Source: Shinella granuli (lineage in GTDB: Bacteria > Pseudomonadota > Alphaproteobacteria > Rhizobiales > Rhizobiaceae). From it: 64,000 bases of DNA. A program made the translations under genes and the position numbers. The notes under the pieces are model-generated. The model had not been told where the DNA came from. It worked only from the letters and a program-made list of their open reading frames with translations, and searched no databases. Location of the stretch: contig NZ_SLVX01000018.1 in assembly GCF_004341885.1 (NCBI RefSeq), positions 1 to 64,000 on the forward strand, read 5' to 3'. This document shows positions 8,798 through 17,816 of this stretch, piece after piece (the stretch's first letter is position 1; every line of letters begins with the position of its first letter).

Positions 8798-8823
8798 TTG
8801 CGCTTGTGATAATCCGTCAATAA
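8798..8823. promoter_or_regulatory. Degenerate RpiR-like site in the iolG / 8871 divergent promoter
   Basis: TTGCG at 8798-8802 and CGTCAATAA at 8815-8823 keep the 17-base offset, but only part of the motif. The tail CAATAATAATT is identical to that of the site at 354. It is a weaker match than the other three, reported because it sits in the shared promoter of iolG and the 8871 gene. Confidence 0.25.
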
Positions 8824-8870
8824 TAATTCTGCAAGAGCGATCTGTCGCAAGATTGAAGGAGGAGACAAAC

Positions 8871-10061
8871 ATGACGCAGCACGGGCAGGACGAGCATTTT
8901 CCACAGCCGGAAAGAAGGCTGCGCCTCGGCGTCGTCGGTGGGGGGCAGGGCAGTTTCATCGGCAAGGTGCATGCCCGCGGCGCGCGCCTTTCGAACCGCT
9001 GGGATGTGGTCGCCGGGGCCTTGTCGTCACGTCCCGAGGTGGCCCGCGCCTCCGGGCGTGAATGGTTGCTCGCGGAGGATCGCATCTACTCGGATTATCG
9101 CGAGATGGCCGAGCGTGAGGCCGCGCGCGCCGACGGGATCGATGCCGTCGCGATCACGACGCCGAACAATTCGCACCACGCCATTGCCGTCGCCTTCATG
9201 GAGCAGGGCATCGACATTATCAGCGACAAGCCGTTGACGACCAACCTGCCGGATGCGCTTGATCTGGTGCGCCGCCAGCAGGAGACGGGGCTCGTCTTCG
9301 GCGTCACCTATGCCTATGCCGCTTATGCCATGGTGCGGCAGGCGCGCGAGATGGTGCGCAGCGGCGCGCTCGGCGCGCTGCAGCAGGTGCATGTCGAATA
9401 TTTCCAGGAATGGGCGCTGACGCCGCCAAAGGATGCGGGCGCCGGTGCGCAATGGCGCATCGATCCGGCCGTCGTCGGCCCGGCCTTCACGACCGGGGAT
9501 ATCGGCACCCATTGCCATCATCTCGGCGCCTTCGTTTGCGGACGCCCCGTGACGCGCCTCAGGGCGGAGTTCCATACGCTCGGCCCCGACAAGCCGCTGG
9601 AGGACACCGCCTTCATGCATGTTCGCTACGAGGGCGACATCCCCGGCACCATCATGATCTCGCAGGTGGCGGCCGGAACGCATTGCGGTATCCGCCTTCG
9701 GGTGTTCGGGGAAAAGGCGAGCCTCGAATGGAACCAGGAAGAGCCGGAACTCCTGCACTTCCGCCCCTTCGCCGAGCCCGCGCGCATCCTGACGCGCGGC
9801 GAGGGCAGCGGTATCGGCATTCATGCGGCGCGCTTCGTCCATATGCCGCGTGGCCACCCCGAAGCACTGAGCGATGCATGGGGCAATCTTTACGAAGAAC
9901 TTGCAATCGCCATCGAGGCCCGTCGGGCGGGGCGCGCCATTCCGGAAGGGCTGCTGGAATACCCGACCGTGCTCGACGGCGCCCTGGGCGTGCGGTTCGT
10001 CGAGGCGGCCGCAGCGTCCAGCAAGGCGGGCGGGGTGTGGTTGGATTGCACGCTTGCGTGA
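8871..10061 (+). CDS. Gfo/Idh/MocA family oxidoreductase
   Basis: 396 residues. A nucleotide-binding start (LRLGVVGGGQGSFIGKVHAR) is followed by DKPLTTN in place of the usual EKP; the active-site Lys is kept. GDIGTHCHHLGAFV supplies the His/Asp region. It is longer than IolG and paralogous to the gene at 13906, with shared features such as HxMxRGHPE/RTPPGHPEG near the C-terminus. The family oxidises or isomerises sugars and cyclitols with NAD(P). The start is set at 8871 by AAGGAGGAGAC; in-frame sequence from 8700 overlaps iolG antisense. In this setting it probably acts on an inositol derivative or keto-sugar. Confidence 0.85.
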   Translation: MTQHGQDEHFPQPERRLRLGVVGGGQGSFIGKVHARGARLSNRWDVVAGALSSRPEVARASGREWLLAEDRIYSDYREMAEREAARADGIDAVAITTPNNSHHAIAVAFMEQGIDIISDKPLTTNLPDALDLVRRQQETGLVFGVTYAYAAYAMVRQAREMVRSGALGALQQVHVEYFQEWALTPPKDAGAGAQWRIDPAVVGPAFTTGDIGTHCHHLGAFVCGRPVTRLRAEFHTLGPDKPLEDTAFMHVRYEGDIPGTIMISQVAAGTHCGIRLRVFGEKASLEWNQEEPELLHFRPFAEPARILTRGEGSGIGIHAARFVHMPRGHPEALSDAWGNLYEELAIAIEARRAGRAIPEGLLEYPTVLDGALGVRFVEAAAASSKAGGVWLDCTLA

Positions 10062-10079
10062 CTCATTTCACAAGCAGTC

Positions 10080-10105
10080 TTGCAATATTTAAATTCTTGC
10101 AATAA
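10080..10105. promoter_or_regulatory. Candidate RpiR operator upstream of iolD
   Basis: TTGCA at 10080-10084 and TTGCAATAA at 10097-10105 form a nearly exact direct repeat with 17-base offset, 50 bases before the iolD ATG. This is the best of the copies and lies where a repressor would block the promoter of the iolD transcription unit. Confidence 0.5.
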
Positions 10106-10155
10106 AAGTTCCGCAGTTCGATCGGCACCGTTACGCCGGTCAAGGGAGGTTTCTT

Positions 10156-11997
10156 ATGTCCACGATCCGCCTGACCATGGCGCAAGCCCTGGTGCGCTAT
10201 CTCTGCAACCAGTTCACCGAAATCGACGGCAAGCGCGAGCCGCTTTTCCCGGGCGTCTTCGCCATTTTCGGCCACGGAAACGTCACCTGCCTTTCCGAGG
10301 CGCTGGAAGCGGTGAAGGACACGCTGCCGACCTGGCGCGGCCAGAACGAGCAGTCCATGGCGCTGGCCGCCATCGGTTTTGCCAAGGCGACGCGCCGCCG
10401 CCAGATCATGGTGGCGACCAGCTCCATCGGCCCCGGCGCGCTGAACATGGTGACGGCGGCCGGCGTGGCGCATACCAACCGCCTGCCGATCCTGCTGCTT
10501 GCCGGCGACAGCTTCGTCAACCGTCGGCCCGACCCGGTCATGCAGCAGGTCGAGCATTTCGGCAATCCGACCACGACCGTCAACGATGCCTTCAAGGCCG
10601 TGACGCGCTACTGGGACCGCATCACCCATCCCGAGCAGATCATCGCCTCGCTGCCGCAGGCCGTCGCCGTCATGCTGGACCCGGCCGATTGCGGCCCGGC
10701 CTTCATCGGCCTGCCGCAGGATGTGCAGGAAATCGCCTGGGACTATCCGGAAAGCTTCTTCGCGCCGACCGTCCACAAGATCCCGCGCCCCCGGCCGGAC
10801 CGCGACAGCCTTGCCGAGGCCGTTCGCGTGCTCAAGGCGGCGAAACGTCCGCTCATCATTTCCGGTGGCGGCGTGCGCTATTCCGGCGCGGAGACGGCGC
10901 TGGCCGACTTCGCAGAGAAGCACGGCATCCCGCTCTGCGAGACCATTGCCGGCAAGGGCACCGTCACCCATGACCACCCGGCCCATGTCGGCCCCATCGG
11001 CATCGTCGGCTCGACCTCGGCCAATGCACTGGCCGGCGAGGCCGACGTGGTGCTCGCCGTCGGCACGCGCCTCATGGACTTCACCACCGGCTCCTGGACG
11101 GCCTTCTCGCCCGACGCCCGCTTCGTCTCGATCAACGCGGCGCGCTGGGATGCCAACAAGCACCGCGCCGTCGCCGTCGTCGGCGATGCGCTGGAAACGG
11201 TGAACGAACTGGAAGCCGCCATCGGCGACTACAAGGCGGATGGCGCCTGGACGAAGAAGGGTGAACTGGAATTCGCCAAGTGGAACGAGGCGCTCGACGG
11301 CTACCAGAAGCCGACCAACGCGCCGGTGCCGACCTATGCCCAGGTCGTCGGCATCGTCAATGCCAAGGCCAAGGATCGCGATCTCCTCATCACGGCCGCC
11401 GGCGGCCTGCCGGGCGAGGTGATGAAGAACTGGCGCGTGAAGGCGCCGCACACCTTCGATTGCGAATTCGGCTTTTCCTGCATGGGTTACGAGATCGCCG
11501 CCGGCTGGGGCGCGGCCATGGCCGATCCCACCCGCACGCCGATCGTCATGATCGGCGACGGCACCTACATGATGATGAACTCGGACATCTATTCGACCGT
11601 GCTTTCCGGCCACAAGATGATCCTCATCGTCTGCGACAACGGCGGCTACGCGGTCATCAATCGTCTGCAGAACGCCAAGGGCACGCCGGGCTTCAACAAC
11701 CTCCTGAAGGATTGCCGCGTCAAGGAGCCGTTCCCCGTCGACTTCATCAAGCATGCCGAGGCGATGGGGGCTCTCACCCGCCGCGTCGAAAGCCTCGCCG
11801 ATCTCGGCGACGCCGTGGAATGGGCGCAGACCACCGACCGCACCACCGTGCTGACCATCGTCTCCGACGCCTTCACCTGGACGCCGGGCGATGCCTGGTG
11901 GGATGTCGGCGTGCCGCAGGTGAGCGCGCGGGCCGAGGTCAATGCCGCTGCCGCCGACCAGCAGGCCGGCCGCAAGAAGCAGCGCGTCGGCGTCTGA
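10156..11997 (+). CDS. iolD: 3D-(3,5/4)-trihydroxycyclohexane-1,2-dione acylhydrolase (ThDP-dependent)
   Basis: 613 residues, near the usual 610-645. The pyrimidine domain carries the activating Glu65 in WRGQNEQSMALAAIGFAKA; the central domain reads KRPLIISGGGVRYS. The pyrophosphate domain has IGDGTYMMMNSDIYS, the GDG-N Mg-ThDP signature. IolD hydrolyses the cyclic dione made from 2-keto-inositol to 5-deoxy-glucuronate, opening the ring. AAGGGAGG precedes the ATG. It is the first gene of a probable seven- or eight-gene operon with an SDR, an isomerase, a Gfo oxidoreductase and a sugar importer. No iolB, iolC or iolE is seen nearby. Confidence 0.9.
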   Translation: MSTIRLTMAQALVRYLCNQFTEIDGKREPLFPGVFAIFGHGNVTCLSEALEAVKDTLPTWRGQNEQSMALAAIGFAKATRRRQIMVATSSIGPGALNMVTAAGVAHTNRLPILLLAGDSFVNRRPDPVMQQVEHFGNPTTTVNDAFKAVTRYWDRITHPEQIIASLPQAVAVMLDPADCGPAFIGLPQDVQEIAWDYPESFFAPTVHKIPRPRPDRDSLAEAVRVLKAAKRPLIISGGGVRYSGAETALADFAEKHGIPLCETIAGKGTVTHDHPAHVGPIGIVGSTSANALAGEADVVLAVGTRLMDFTTGSWTAFSPDARFVSINAARWDANKHRAVAVVGDALETVNELEAAIGDYKADGAWTKKGELEFAKWNEALDGYQKPTNAPVPTYAQVVGIVNAKAKDRDLLITAAGGLPGEVMKNWRVKAPHTFDCEFGFSCMGYEIAAGWGAAMADPTRTPIVMIGDGTYMMMNSDIYSTVLSGHKMILIVCDNGGYAVINRLQNAKGTPGFNNLLKDCRVKEPFPVDFIKHAEAMGALTRRVESLADLGDAVEWAQTTDRTTVLTIVSDAFTWTPGDAWWDVGVPQVSARAEVNAAAADQQAGRKKQRVGV

Positions 11998-12011
11998 GGG
12001 GGAGCGGGTCC

Positions 12012-12821
12012 ATGACAGCGCAACTTGCAGGAAAAATCGCGGTGATCACCGGAGGCACCCAGGGCCTTGGTGCGGCCACCGCGCGGCTCTTCGCCGAGCG
12101 GGGCGCCGAAGGCATTGTCATCTGCGGCCGTTCGGCCGAAAAGGGCGCGGCACAAGTGGCCGCGCTGGAAAAGCTCGGGGCCAAGGCCGTGTTCGTCGCC
12201 GCCGATCTCGGCAAGGTCGAGGATTGCCGGGCCGTCATCGCTGCCGCCGACCGGGCGTTCGGCCGGCTCGATATCCTCGTCAATGTCGCCGGCGCCACCA
12301 ACCGGGGCAACATCCTCGAAACGACGCCCGAACTGTTCGACATGCTCTTCGCGGTCAACACGCGGGCGCCCTTCTTCCTCATGCAGGAGGCTATCCGCCT
12401 CTTCCGTCGCGAGGATGTGGCCGGCACGATCGTCAATATCTCCTCCATGTCGTCGATGGGCGGCCAGCCGTTCCTTGCCGCCTATTGCGCCTCCAAGGGC
12501 GCGCTCGACACGCTGACGCGCAACACGGCCTATGCCGTGCTGCGCAATCGCATCCGCGTCAACAGCCTCAACATCGGCTGGATGGCCTCGGAAGGCGAGG
12601 ACAAGACGCAGCGCCTGCTGGACGGCCAGCCGGACGACTGGCTGGAAAAGGCGGCCGCCGCCCAGCCGAACGGCCGTCTCATCGATCCCGACGAGGTCGC
12701 CCGCGCCATCGCCTTCCTCGCCTCGGCGGAATCCGGGCTGATGACCGGCGCGATCGTCAATTTCGACCAGGGCATCTGGGGCGCTTACGACGGCGTGCCC
12801 CATCCCGCCGCACCGCTTTGA
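12012..12821 (+). CDS. SDR family oxidoreductase
   Basis: 269 residues of classical short-chain dehydrogenase form. The cofactor motif TGGTQGLGAA is near residue 12, NVAGATN is in the NAG position, Ser is in NISSMSS and the YxxxK pair is in YCASKGA. The family interconverts alcohols and ketones with NAD(P). It starts 14 bases after iolD behind GGGGGAG, so it is in the operon. A role in oxidising or epimerising an inositol isomer or its keto form is an inference from position. Confidence 0.87.
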   Translation: MTAQLAGKIAVITGGTQGLGAATARLFAERGAEGIVICGRSAEKGAAQVAALEKLGAKAVFVAADLGKVEDCRAVIAAADRAFGRLDILVNVAGATNRGNILETTPELFDMLFAVNTRAPFFLMQEAIRLFRREDVAGTIVNISSMSSMGGQPFLAAYCASKGALDTLTRNTAYAVLRNRIRVNSLNIGWMASEGEDKTQRLLDGQPDDWLEKAAAAQPNGRLIDPDEVARAIAFLASAESGLMTGAIVNFDQGIWGAYDGVPHPAAPL

Positions 12822-12840
12822 ATTTCGATTGGAAACGGAC

Positions 12841-13893
12841 ATGAAGACCATCAAGGGACCCGGCGTGTTCCTCGCACAGTTCGCTGCGGACGAAGCGCCC
12901 TTCAATACGCTCAAGGGGCTCGCCGGTTGGGCTGCCGATAAAGGCTTCAAGGGCGTCCAGATCCCGACCTGGGATACCCGCGTCATCGATCTTGAGCGCG
13001 CGGCCGAAAGCCAGGACTATGTCGACGAGTTCAAGGGCGTGCTCGCCGAGCACGGTCTCGTCGTCACCGACCTTGCATCGCACCTCCAGGGCCAGCTCGT
13101 CGCCCTTCATCCCTCCTTCGACCTGCCGGCCGATTCCTTCGCGCCGAAGGCCGTTCACCGCAATGCGAAGGCACGCCAGGAATGGGCGGTTCGCCAGCTT
13201 CTGGCCGCCGCCAAGGCGTCCCGGCGTTTCGGCCTCGACCGCCACACCACCTTCAGCGGCACGCTGCTCTGGCCCTACCTCTATCCCTATCCGCAATGGC
13301 CGGACGGCCTGATCTCCGACGGTTTCGACGAACTGGCGCGCCGCTGGCGGCCGATCCTCGATGCGTTCGATGCGGAAGGTGTCGACGTCTGCTACGAGAT
13401 CCACCCGACCGAGGACCTGCATGACGGCCTGACCTTCGAGATGTTCCTGGAGCGGGTCGACAACCATTCCCGCTGCAACATCATGTACGATCCGAGCCAT
13501 CTCGTGCTGCAGTCGATCGACTACCTGACCTATATCGACCACTACCACCAGCGCATCAAGACCTTCCACGTCAAGGACGCCGAGTTCCGCCCGACGGGCA
13601 AGACCGGCGCCTATGGCGGCTACCAGCCCTGGGTGAGCCGCGCCGGGCGCTTCCGCTCGCCGGGCGACGGGCAGGTGGATTTCGGCGCGATCTTCGCCAA
13701 GCTGACCGGCTACGATTTCGACGGCTGGGCCGTGCTCGAATGGGAGTGCTGCCTGAAGAACTCGGAGGACGGCGCCGCCGAGGGCGCGCGCTTCATCAGC
13801 GACCACATCATCCGCGTGTCGGAACGCGCCTTCGACGATTTCGTCAAGTCCGGCGCGGACCGTTCCGTCAATCATGAAATCCTGGGTATCTGA
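12841..13893 (+). CDS. Sugar phosphate isomerase/epimerase family TIM-barrel protein
   Basis: 350 residues, xylose-isomerase-like TIM barrel. Candidate metal ligands are the Glu in CYEIHPTEDL, the Asp and His in MYDPSHL, the His in TFHVKD and the late Glu in VLEWECC. It is larger than IolE (about 300) and does not read as IolE itself. Proteins of this kind often sit beside Gfo/Idh/MocA enzymes in rhizobial sugar loci and handle keto-sugars or keto-inositols. The ATG at 12841 was preferred to a TTG at 12829; the ribosome site (GGAAACGG) is modest. Operon position is between the SDR and the second Gfo gene. Confidence 0.82.
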   Translation: MKTIKGPGVFLAQFAADEAPFNTLKGLAGWAADKGFKGVQIPTWDTRVIDLERAAESQDYVDEFKGVLAEHGLVVTDLASHLQGQLVALHPSFDLPADSFAPKAVHRNAKARQEWAVRQLLAAAKASRRFGLDRHTTFSGTLLWPYLYPYPQWPDGLISDGFDELARRWRPILDAFDAEGVDVCYEIHPTEDLHDGLTFEMFLERVDNHSRCNIMYDPSHLVLQSIDYLTYIDHYHQRIKTFHVKDAEFRPTGKTGAYGGYQPWVSRAGRFRSPGDGQVDFGAIFAKLTGYDFDGWAVLEWECCLKNSEDGAAEGARFISDHIIRVSERAFDDFVKSGADRSVNHEILGI

Positions 13894-13905
13894 GGAAAAA
13901 AGGAC

Positions 13906-15081
13906 ATGGCAAGCACGAACTTGTCCAATCGCAGGCTGCGCCTCGGCATGGTCGGCGGGGGTAAAGGGGCCTATATCGGCGGCATCCACCGCTTTGCCGC
14001 ACGCCTCGACAACCACTACGACCTCGTCGCGGGGGCGTTCGACGTCGATGCGGCGCGCGGCCACGCCTTTGCGGCCGAGAATTTCATCGCGCCGGATCGC
14101 TCCTACGGCGACTATGCCGCGATGGTCGAGGGCGAGCGTGGCCGGGAAGACCGGATCGATGTCGTCGCGATCTGCACGCCGAACCACACGCACTATCCCA
14201 TCGCCAAGGCCTTTCTCGAAGCCGGTATCGACGTGATCTGCGAAAAGCCGATGACGACGACGCTGGAGGATGCCGTCGCGCTGCATGAACTGGCTGAGGC
14301 GACCGGTCGCTTCCTCGGCGTCACCTATACCTATAGCGGCTATCCGATGGTGCACGAGGCCCGCGCCATGGTGGCGCGCGGCGATATCGGCAGGGTGCGG
14401 GTCGTGCAGGTGGAGTACCCGCTGGAATGGATGGCGACCGGCATCGAGCTTCAGGGCAACCAGCAGGCGGCCTGGCGCACCGATCCGAAGAAGAACGGCC
14501 GCGGCGGCTCCATCGGCGATATCGGCACCCATGCCTATCATCTCGCCGGTTTTGTCACCGGCCTGAAGGCCGAGGCCATCGCCGCGGACCTTGCGACCTT
14601 CGTCGAGGGCCGGGCGCTGGATGACAACGCCCATGTGATGATCCGCTACGAGGGCGGCGCGCGCGGGCTGCTCTGGTCCTCGCAGGTGGCGATCGGCCAG
14701 TCGAACGGCCTTCGCCTGCGCGTCTTCGGCGAGACGGGCAGTCTGGTCTGGCATCAGGAACATCCGAACGAACTGGTCTTCACCAAACTCTTCGGCGCGC
14801 CCGAGACCATCAAGCGCGGCCGCGACGATCTTTCGGAGGACGCGCGTGCCCGCACGCGCACCCCGCCGGGCCATCCCGAGGGTTACATCGAGGCTTTCAC
14901 CAACCTCTATTCCGGCTTCGCTGCCATCATTCGCGCCAATGCGGAGGGAAGAGCGGCAGGACCGATGGGGGAGGGCATCCCGGCTTCGTATGACGGTCTC
15001 AAGGGTGTGGCTTTCGTCGACGCCGTCGTCGACAGCCATGAAAAGCACAATGGAGGATGGCTTCCACCGCGCTTTGCCTGA
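13906..15081 (+). CDS. Gfo/Idh/MocA family oxidoreductase (paralogue of the 8871 gene)
   Basis: 391 residues. The Rossmann motif LGMVGGGKGAYIGGIHR is near the start, EKPMTTT follows at about 112-118, and GGSIGDIGTHAYHLAGF gives the catalytic region. It shares architecture and several motifs with the 8871 product, so the locus carries two enzymes of this subtype besides IolG. It starts 12 bases after the isomerase stop, behind GAGGAAAAAAGG. It is likely an NAD(P)-dependent dehydrogenase or epimerase for a cyclitol or keto-sugar. The pairing with an adjacent TIM-barrel isomerase is common, but the reaction is not known from sequence. Confidence 0.85.
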   Translation: MASTNLSNRRLRLGMVGGGKGAYIGGIHRFAARLDNHYDLVAGAFDVDAARGHAFAAENFIAPDRSYGDYAAMVEGERGREDRIDVVAICTPNHTHYPIAKAFLEAGIDVICEKPMTTTLEDAVALHELAEATGRFLGVTYTYSGYPMVHEARAMVARGDIGRVRVVQVEYPLEWMATGIELQGNQQAAWRTDPKKNGRGGSIGDIGTHAYHLAGFVTGLKAEAIAADLATFVEGRALDDNAHVMIRYEGGARGLLWSSQVAIGQSNGLRLRVFGETGSLVWHQEHPNELVFTKLFGAPETIKRGRDDLSEDARARTRTPPGHPEGYIEAFTNLYSGFAAIIRANAEGRAAGPMGEGIPASYDGLKGVAFVDAVVDSHEKHNGGWLPPRFA

Positions 15082-15102
15082 GGTAGCGCACGGCTGACAT
15101 TC

Positions 15103-15121
15103 GGCACTCCCTGGGAGTGCC
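15103..15121 (+). terminator. Hairpin after the 13906 gene
   Basis: GGCACTCCC-T-GGGAGTGCC is a perfect inverted repeat with a minimal loop, 21 bases after the stop and with no T-run. It could attenuate transcription into the importer genes or protect the 3' end of the upstream message. Confidence 0.45.
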
Positions 15122-15162
15122 ATGGAACACGAGAGATGGATCGGGCCGAAAGGCCGTTTGAT

Positions 15163-15183
15163 CCGGGAGACAGCCTCTCCCGG
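15163..15183 (+). promoter_or_regulatory. Leader hairpin before the binding-protein gene
   Basis: CCGGGAGA, loop CAGCC, TCTCCCGG: an 8-bp stem in the 169-base gap between the oxidoreductase and the sugar-binding protein. With the hairpin at 15103 it suggests a structured leader or internal promoter region for the importer genes; function is inferred only. Confidence 0.35.
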
Positions 15184-15250
15184 CACTGGCGAAGCTTTGA
15201 TCTTTAACAAGGGCGACAAGGGGTCGACCTATCCAAGAGGAGGAAATGCA

Positions 15251-16183
15251 ATGAAGAAATATCTTATGGGTGCCGTCGCCGCCCTCGCGCTGATGTCCGG
15301 CTCGGCACGTGCCGAAACCATCGGCGTCGCGATGTCCCTGTTCGACGACAACTGGCTCACCGTTCTCCGGCACGGCATGGAAGACTACGGCAAGACGCTC
15401 GACGGCGTGGAAATCCAGATGGAAGACGGGCAGGGCGATATCGCCAAGCAGCAGAGCCAGGTGGAGAACTTCATCGCATCCGGCGTCGATGCCATCATCA
15501 TCATGCTGGTCGACGCCGACTCCGGCGCTGCGATTTCCAAGACCGCGGCAGCGGCCGGTGTCCCGCTGATCTTTGTGAACAATGCACCGTCCAATGTCGA
15601 CAGCCTTCCGGACAAGCAGGCGTTCGTCGGCTCGAACGAAGAGCAGGCCGGCACGCTCGAAACCGAAACCGTCTGCAAGAGCCTGGGCGGCAAGGGCAGC
15701 GTGGTGATTCTCCAGGGCCAGCTCGGCACGACCGGCCAGCGCGGCCGCACGAAGGCCACGCATGACGTTCTCGCACGGCCCGAATGCAGCGACATCAAGG
15801 TTCTCGACGAGCAGACGGCCAACTGGATGCGCACGCCCGCCCTCGACCTGGTCAGCAACTGGCTTTCCGCCGGCCTGGAATTTGATGCCGTGATCGCCAA
15901 CAACGACGAAATGGCCCTCGGCGCCATCCAGGCGCTGAAGGCCGCCGGCAGGTCGATGGACAGCGTCGTCGTGGCGGGCGTCGATGCGACCCAGGACGCG
16001 CTGACCGCCATGCAGGCGGGCGATCTCGACGTCACCGTCTTCCAGAACGCCGTCGGGCAGGGGAAGGGCGCCATCGATGCAGCGCTGAAGATCGCCAGGG
16101 GCGAGACGGTCGAAAAGAAGACCTACATTCCCTTCGAACTCGTCACGCCGGAGAACGTCGCCGACTACGCGACGAAGAACTGA
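15251..16183 (+). CDS. Sugar/inositol ABC transporter periplasmic binding protein (RbsB type)
   Basis: 310 residues. A Sec signal peptide ([20 protein letters not shown]) is cut before AETIGVAMS. The mature part is a type I periplasmic binding fold with sugar-contact segments such as [27 protein letters not shown] and GVDAT. Position in the iolD operon and resemblance to the Caulobacter/Rhizobium inositol-binding proteins suggest myo-inositol or a related cyclitol. The ATG at 15251 is chosen for its AAGAGGAGG site and signal peptide. The ATPase and permease follow. Confidence 0.87.
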   Translation: MKKYLMGAVAALALMSGSARAETIGVAMSLFDDNWLTVLRHGMEDYGKTLDGVEIQMEDGQGDIAKQQSQVENFIASGVDAIIIMLVDADSGAAISKTAAAAGVPLIFVNNAPSNVDSLPDKQAFVGSNEEQAGTLETETVCKSLGGKGSVVILQGQLGTTGQRGRTKATHDVLARPECSDIKVLDEQTANWMRTPALDLVSNWLSAGLEFDAVIANNDEMALGAIQALKAAGRSMDSVVVAGVDATQDALTAMQAGDLDVTVFQNAVGQGKGAIDAALKIARGETVEKKTYIPFELVTPENVADYATKN

Positions 16184-16193
16184 ACCGATCCTC

Positions 16194-16217
16194 GGGAGCG
16201 CCGTTCACGGCGCTCCC
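16194..16217 (+). promoter_or_regulatory. Stem-loop between binding-protein and ATPase genes
   Basis: GGGAGCGCCG, loop TTCA, CGGCGCTCCC: a perfect 10-bp stem starting 11 bases after the binding-protein stop, without a T-run. Such hairpins commonly protect the binding-protein message or reduce downstream expression, giving excess binding protein over membrane parts. Confidence 0.65.
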
Positions 16218-16248
16218 GCTCAAGACGGCAGGATGGGAGGAGGAAGCG

Positions 16249-17787
16249 ATGATAAGTCCGGGTACAATGGCGGCGGTTCGTGCCAGCGGGGCCGTTCCGA
16301 ATTCGGAGTTTCTCTTGGAGGCAGAGGGGGTCCGCAAGGCATTCCCGGGGGTCGTGGCGCTCGACGATGTGCAGTTCAAGCTGAAGCGCGGCACCGTGCA
16401 TGCCCTGATGGGGGAGAACGGCGCCGGCAAATCGACGCTGATGAAGATCCTCGCCGGCATCTACACGCCCGACCACGGTGAAATCCGGCTGCGTGGACAC
16501 GACATCGAGCTCAAGTCGCCGCTCGATGCCTTGGAGAACGGCATCGCCATGATCCATCAGGAACTCAACCTGATGCCCTTCATGACGGTTGCCGAGAACA
16601 TCTGGATCCGCCGCGAGCCGAAGAACCGCTTCGGCTTCGTCGATCACGGCAAGATGAGACGGATGACGGCGGAGCTGTTCAAGCGGCTCAAGATCGACAT
16701 CGACCCGGAAACGGAAGTGCGCCACCTCTCGGTCGCCAGCCGGCAGATGGTTGAGATCGCCAAGGCCGTCTCCTACGAGAGCGACGTGCTCATCATGGAC
16801 GAGCCGACCTCGGCGCTGACCGAGCGCGAGGTCGAGCACCTCTTCGAGATCATCCGCGATCTGCGCAGTCACGGCATCGGCATCGTCTACATCACCCACA
16901 AGATGAACGAACTCTTCGAGATCGCCGATGAGTTCTCGGTGTTCCGCGACGGCAAGTATATCGGCACACATGCTTCTTCAGATGTGACGCGCGACGACAT
17001 CATCCGCATGATGGTCGGCCGCGAGATCACCCAGATGTTCCCCAAGGAAGAGGTGCCGATCGGCGACGTCGTGCTGTCGGTCAAGAACCTCACCCTCAAG
17101 GGCGTCTTCCACGACGTGTCCTTCGACGTGCGCGCCGGCGAGATCCTCGGCCTCGCCGGCCTCGTCGGCTCGGGCCGCTCGAACGTTGCCGAAACGATCT
17201 TTGGCGTCACGCCAGCAAGCTCCGGGACGATCGAGATCAACGGCAAGCCGGTCGATATCGACAGCCCGAACACCGCGATCCGCAACCGCATGGCGTTCCT
17301 GACGGAAGACCGCAAGGACACCGGCTGCCTGCTGATCCTCGACGTGCTCGAAAACATGCAGATCGCCGTGCTTCAGGACAAGTTCGTGAAATCGGGCTTC
17401 GTCCAGGAACGGGAATTGAGCCGGGTCTGCGAGGAAATGAGCCGCAAGCTGCGGGTCAAGACGCCCAACATGTACGAACGCATCGAGAACCTGTCGGGCG
17501 GCAACCAGCAGAAGGTCCTGATCGGCCGCTGGCTCCTGACCAATCCGCGCATCCTGATCCTCGACGAGCCGACGCGTGGCATCGACGTCGGCGCCAAGGC
17601 GGAAATTCATCGTTTCGTCACCGAGCTCGCCCGCGACGGTGTCGCCGTCATCATGATCTCGTCGGAACTGCCCGAGGTTCTCGGCATGAGCGACAGGATC
17701 ATGGTCATGCACGAAGGGCGCGCCACCGGCTTCCTCGATCGTGCCGAGGCGACGCAGGTGAAGGTCATGGAACTGGCGGCGCGCTAG
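16249..17787 (+). CDS. Sugar/inositol ABC transporter ATP-binding protein (RbsA type, two ATPase domains)
   Basis: 512 residues with two tandem nucleotide-binding domains. The first has Walker [10 protein letters not shown] and Walker B in [11 protein letters not shown]. The second has a degenerate Walker A (GLVGSGRSN), the signature LSGGNQQK and [14 protein letters not shown]. The degenerate second Walker A is normal for this subfamily. It energises uptake by the permease at 17817. A GGGAGGAGG site precedes the ATG at 16249. Substrate is inferred from the neighbours as inositol or a related cyclitol. Confidence 0.92.
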   Translation: MISPGTMAAVRASGAVPNSEFLLEAEGVRKAFPGVVALDDVQFKLKRGTVHALMGENGAGKSTLMKILAGIYTPDHGEIRLRGHDIELKSPLDALENGIAMIHQELNLMPFMTVAENIWIRREPKNRFGFVDHGKMRRMTAELFKRLKIDIDPETEVRHLSVASRQMVEIAKAVSYESDVLIMDEPTSALTEREVEHLFEIIRDLRSHGIGIVYITHKMNELFEIADEFSVFRDGKYIGTHASSDVTRDDIIRMMVGREITQMFPKEEVPIGDVVLSVKNLTLKGVFHDVSFDVRAGEILGLAGLVGSGRSNVAETIFGVTPASSGTIEINGKPVDIDSPNTAIRNRMAFLTEDRKDTGCLLILDVLENMQIAVLQDKFVKSGFVQERELSRVCEEMSRKLRVKTPNMYERIENLSGGNQQKVLIGRWLLTNPRILILDEPTRGIDVGAKAEIHRFVTELARDGVAVIMISSELPEVLGMSDRIMVMHEGRATGFLDRAEATQVKVMELAAR

Positions 17788-17816
17788 GCGCGACACTCGA
17801 TAAAGGGAGAAGAAGA

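Noticed and set aside
7619-8809. Plus-strand frame of 396 codons over iolG
   Set aside because: Antisense shadow of iolG, which has clear Rossmann and EKP motifs.
12757-15219. Minus-strand open frame of 820 codons opposite the isomerase and oxidoreductase genes
   Set aside because: Spans three genuine plus-strand genes antisense; low-complexity composition rich in Asp, Gly, Arg and Ala, as in codon-bias shadows.
6643-15250. GGAA-N6-TTCC, recalled as the motif reported for S. meliloti IolR
   Set aside because: No convincing copy was noticed by eye at the RpiR, iolG or iolD promoters; the TTGCA-type motif fits these promoters better.
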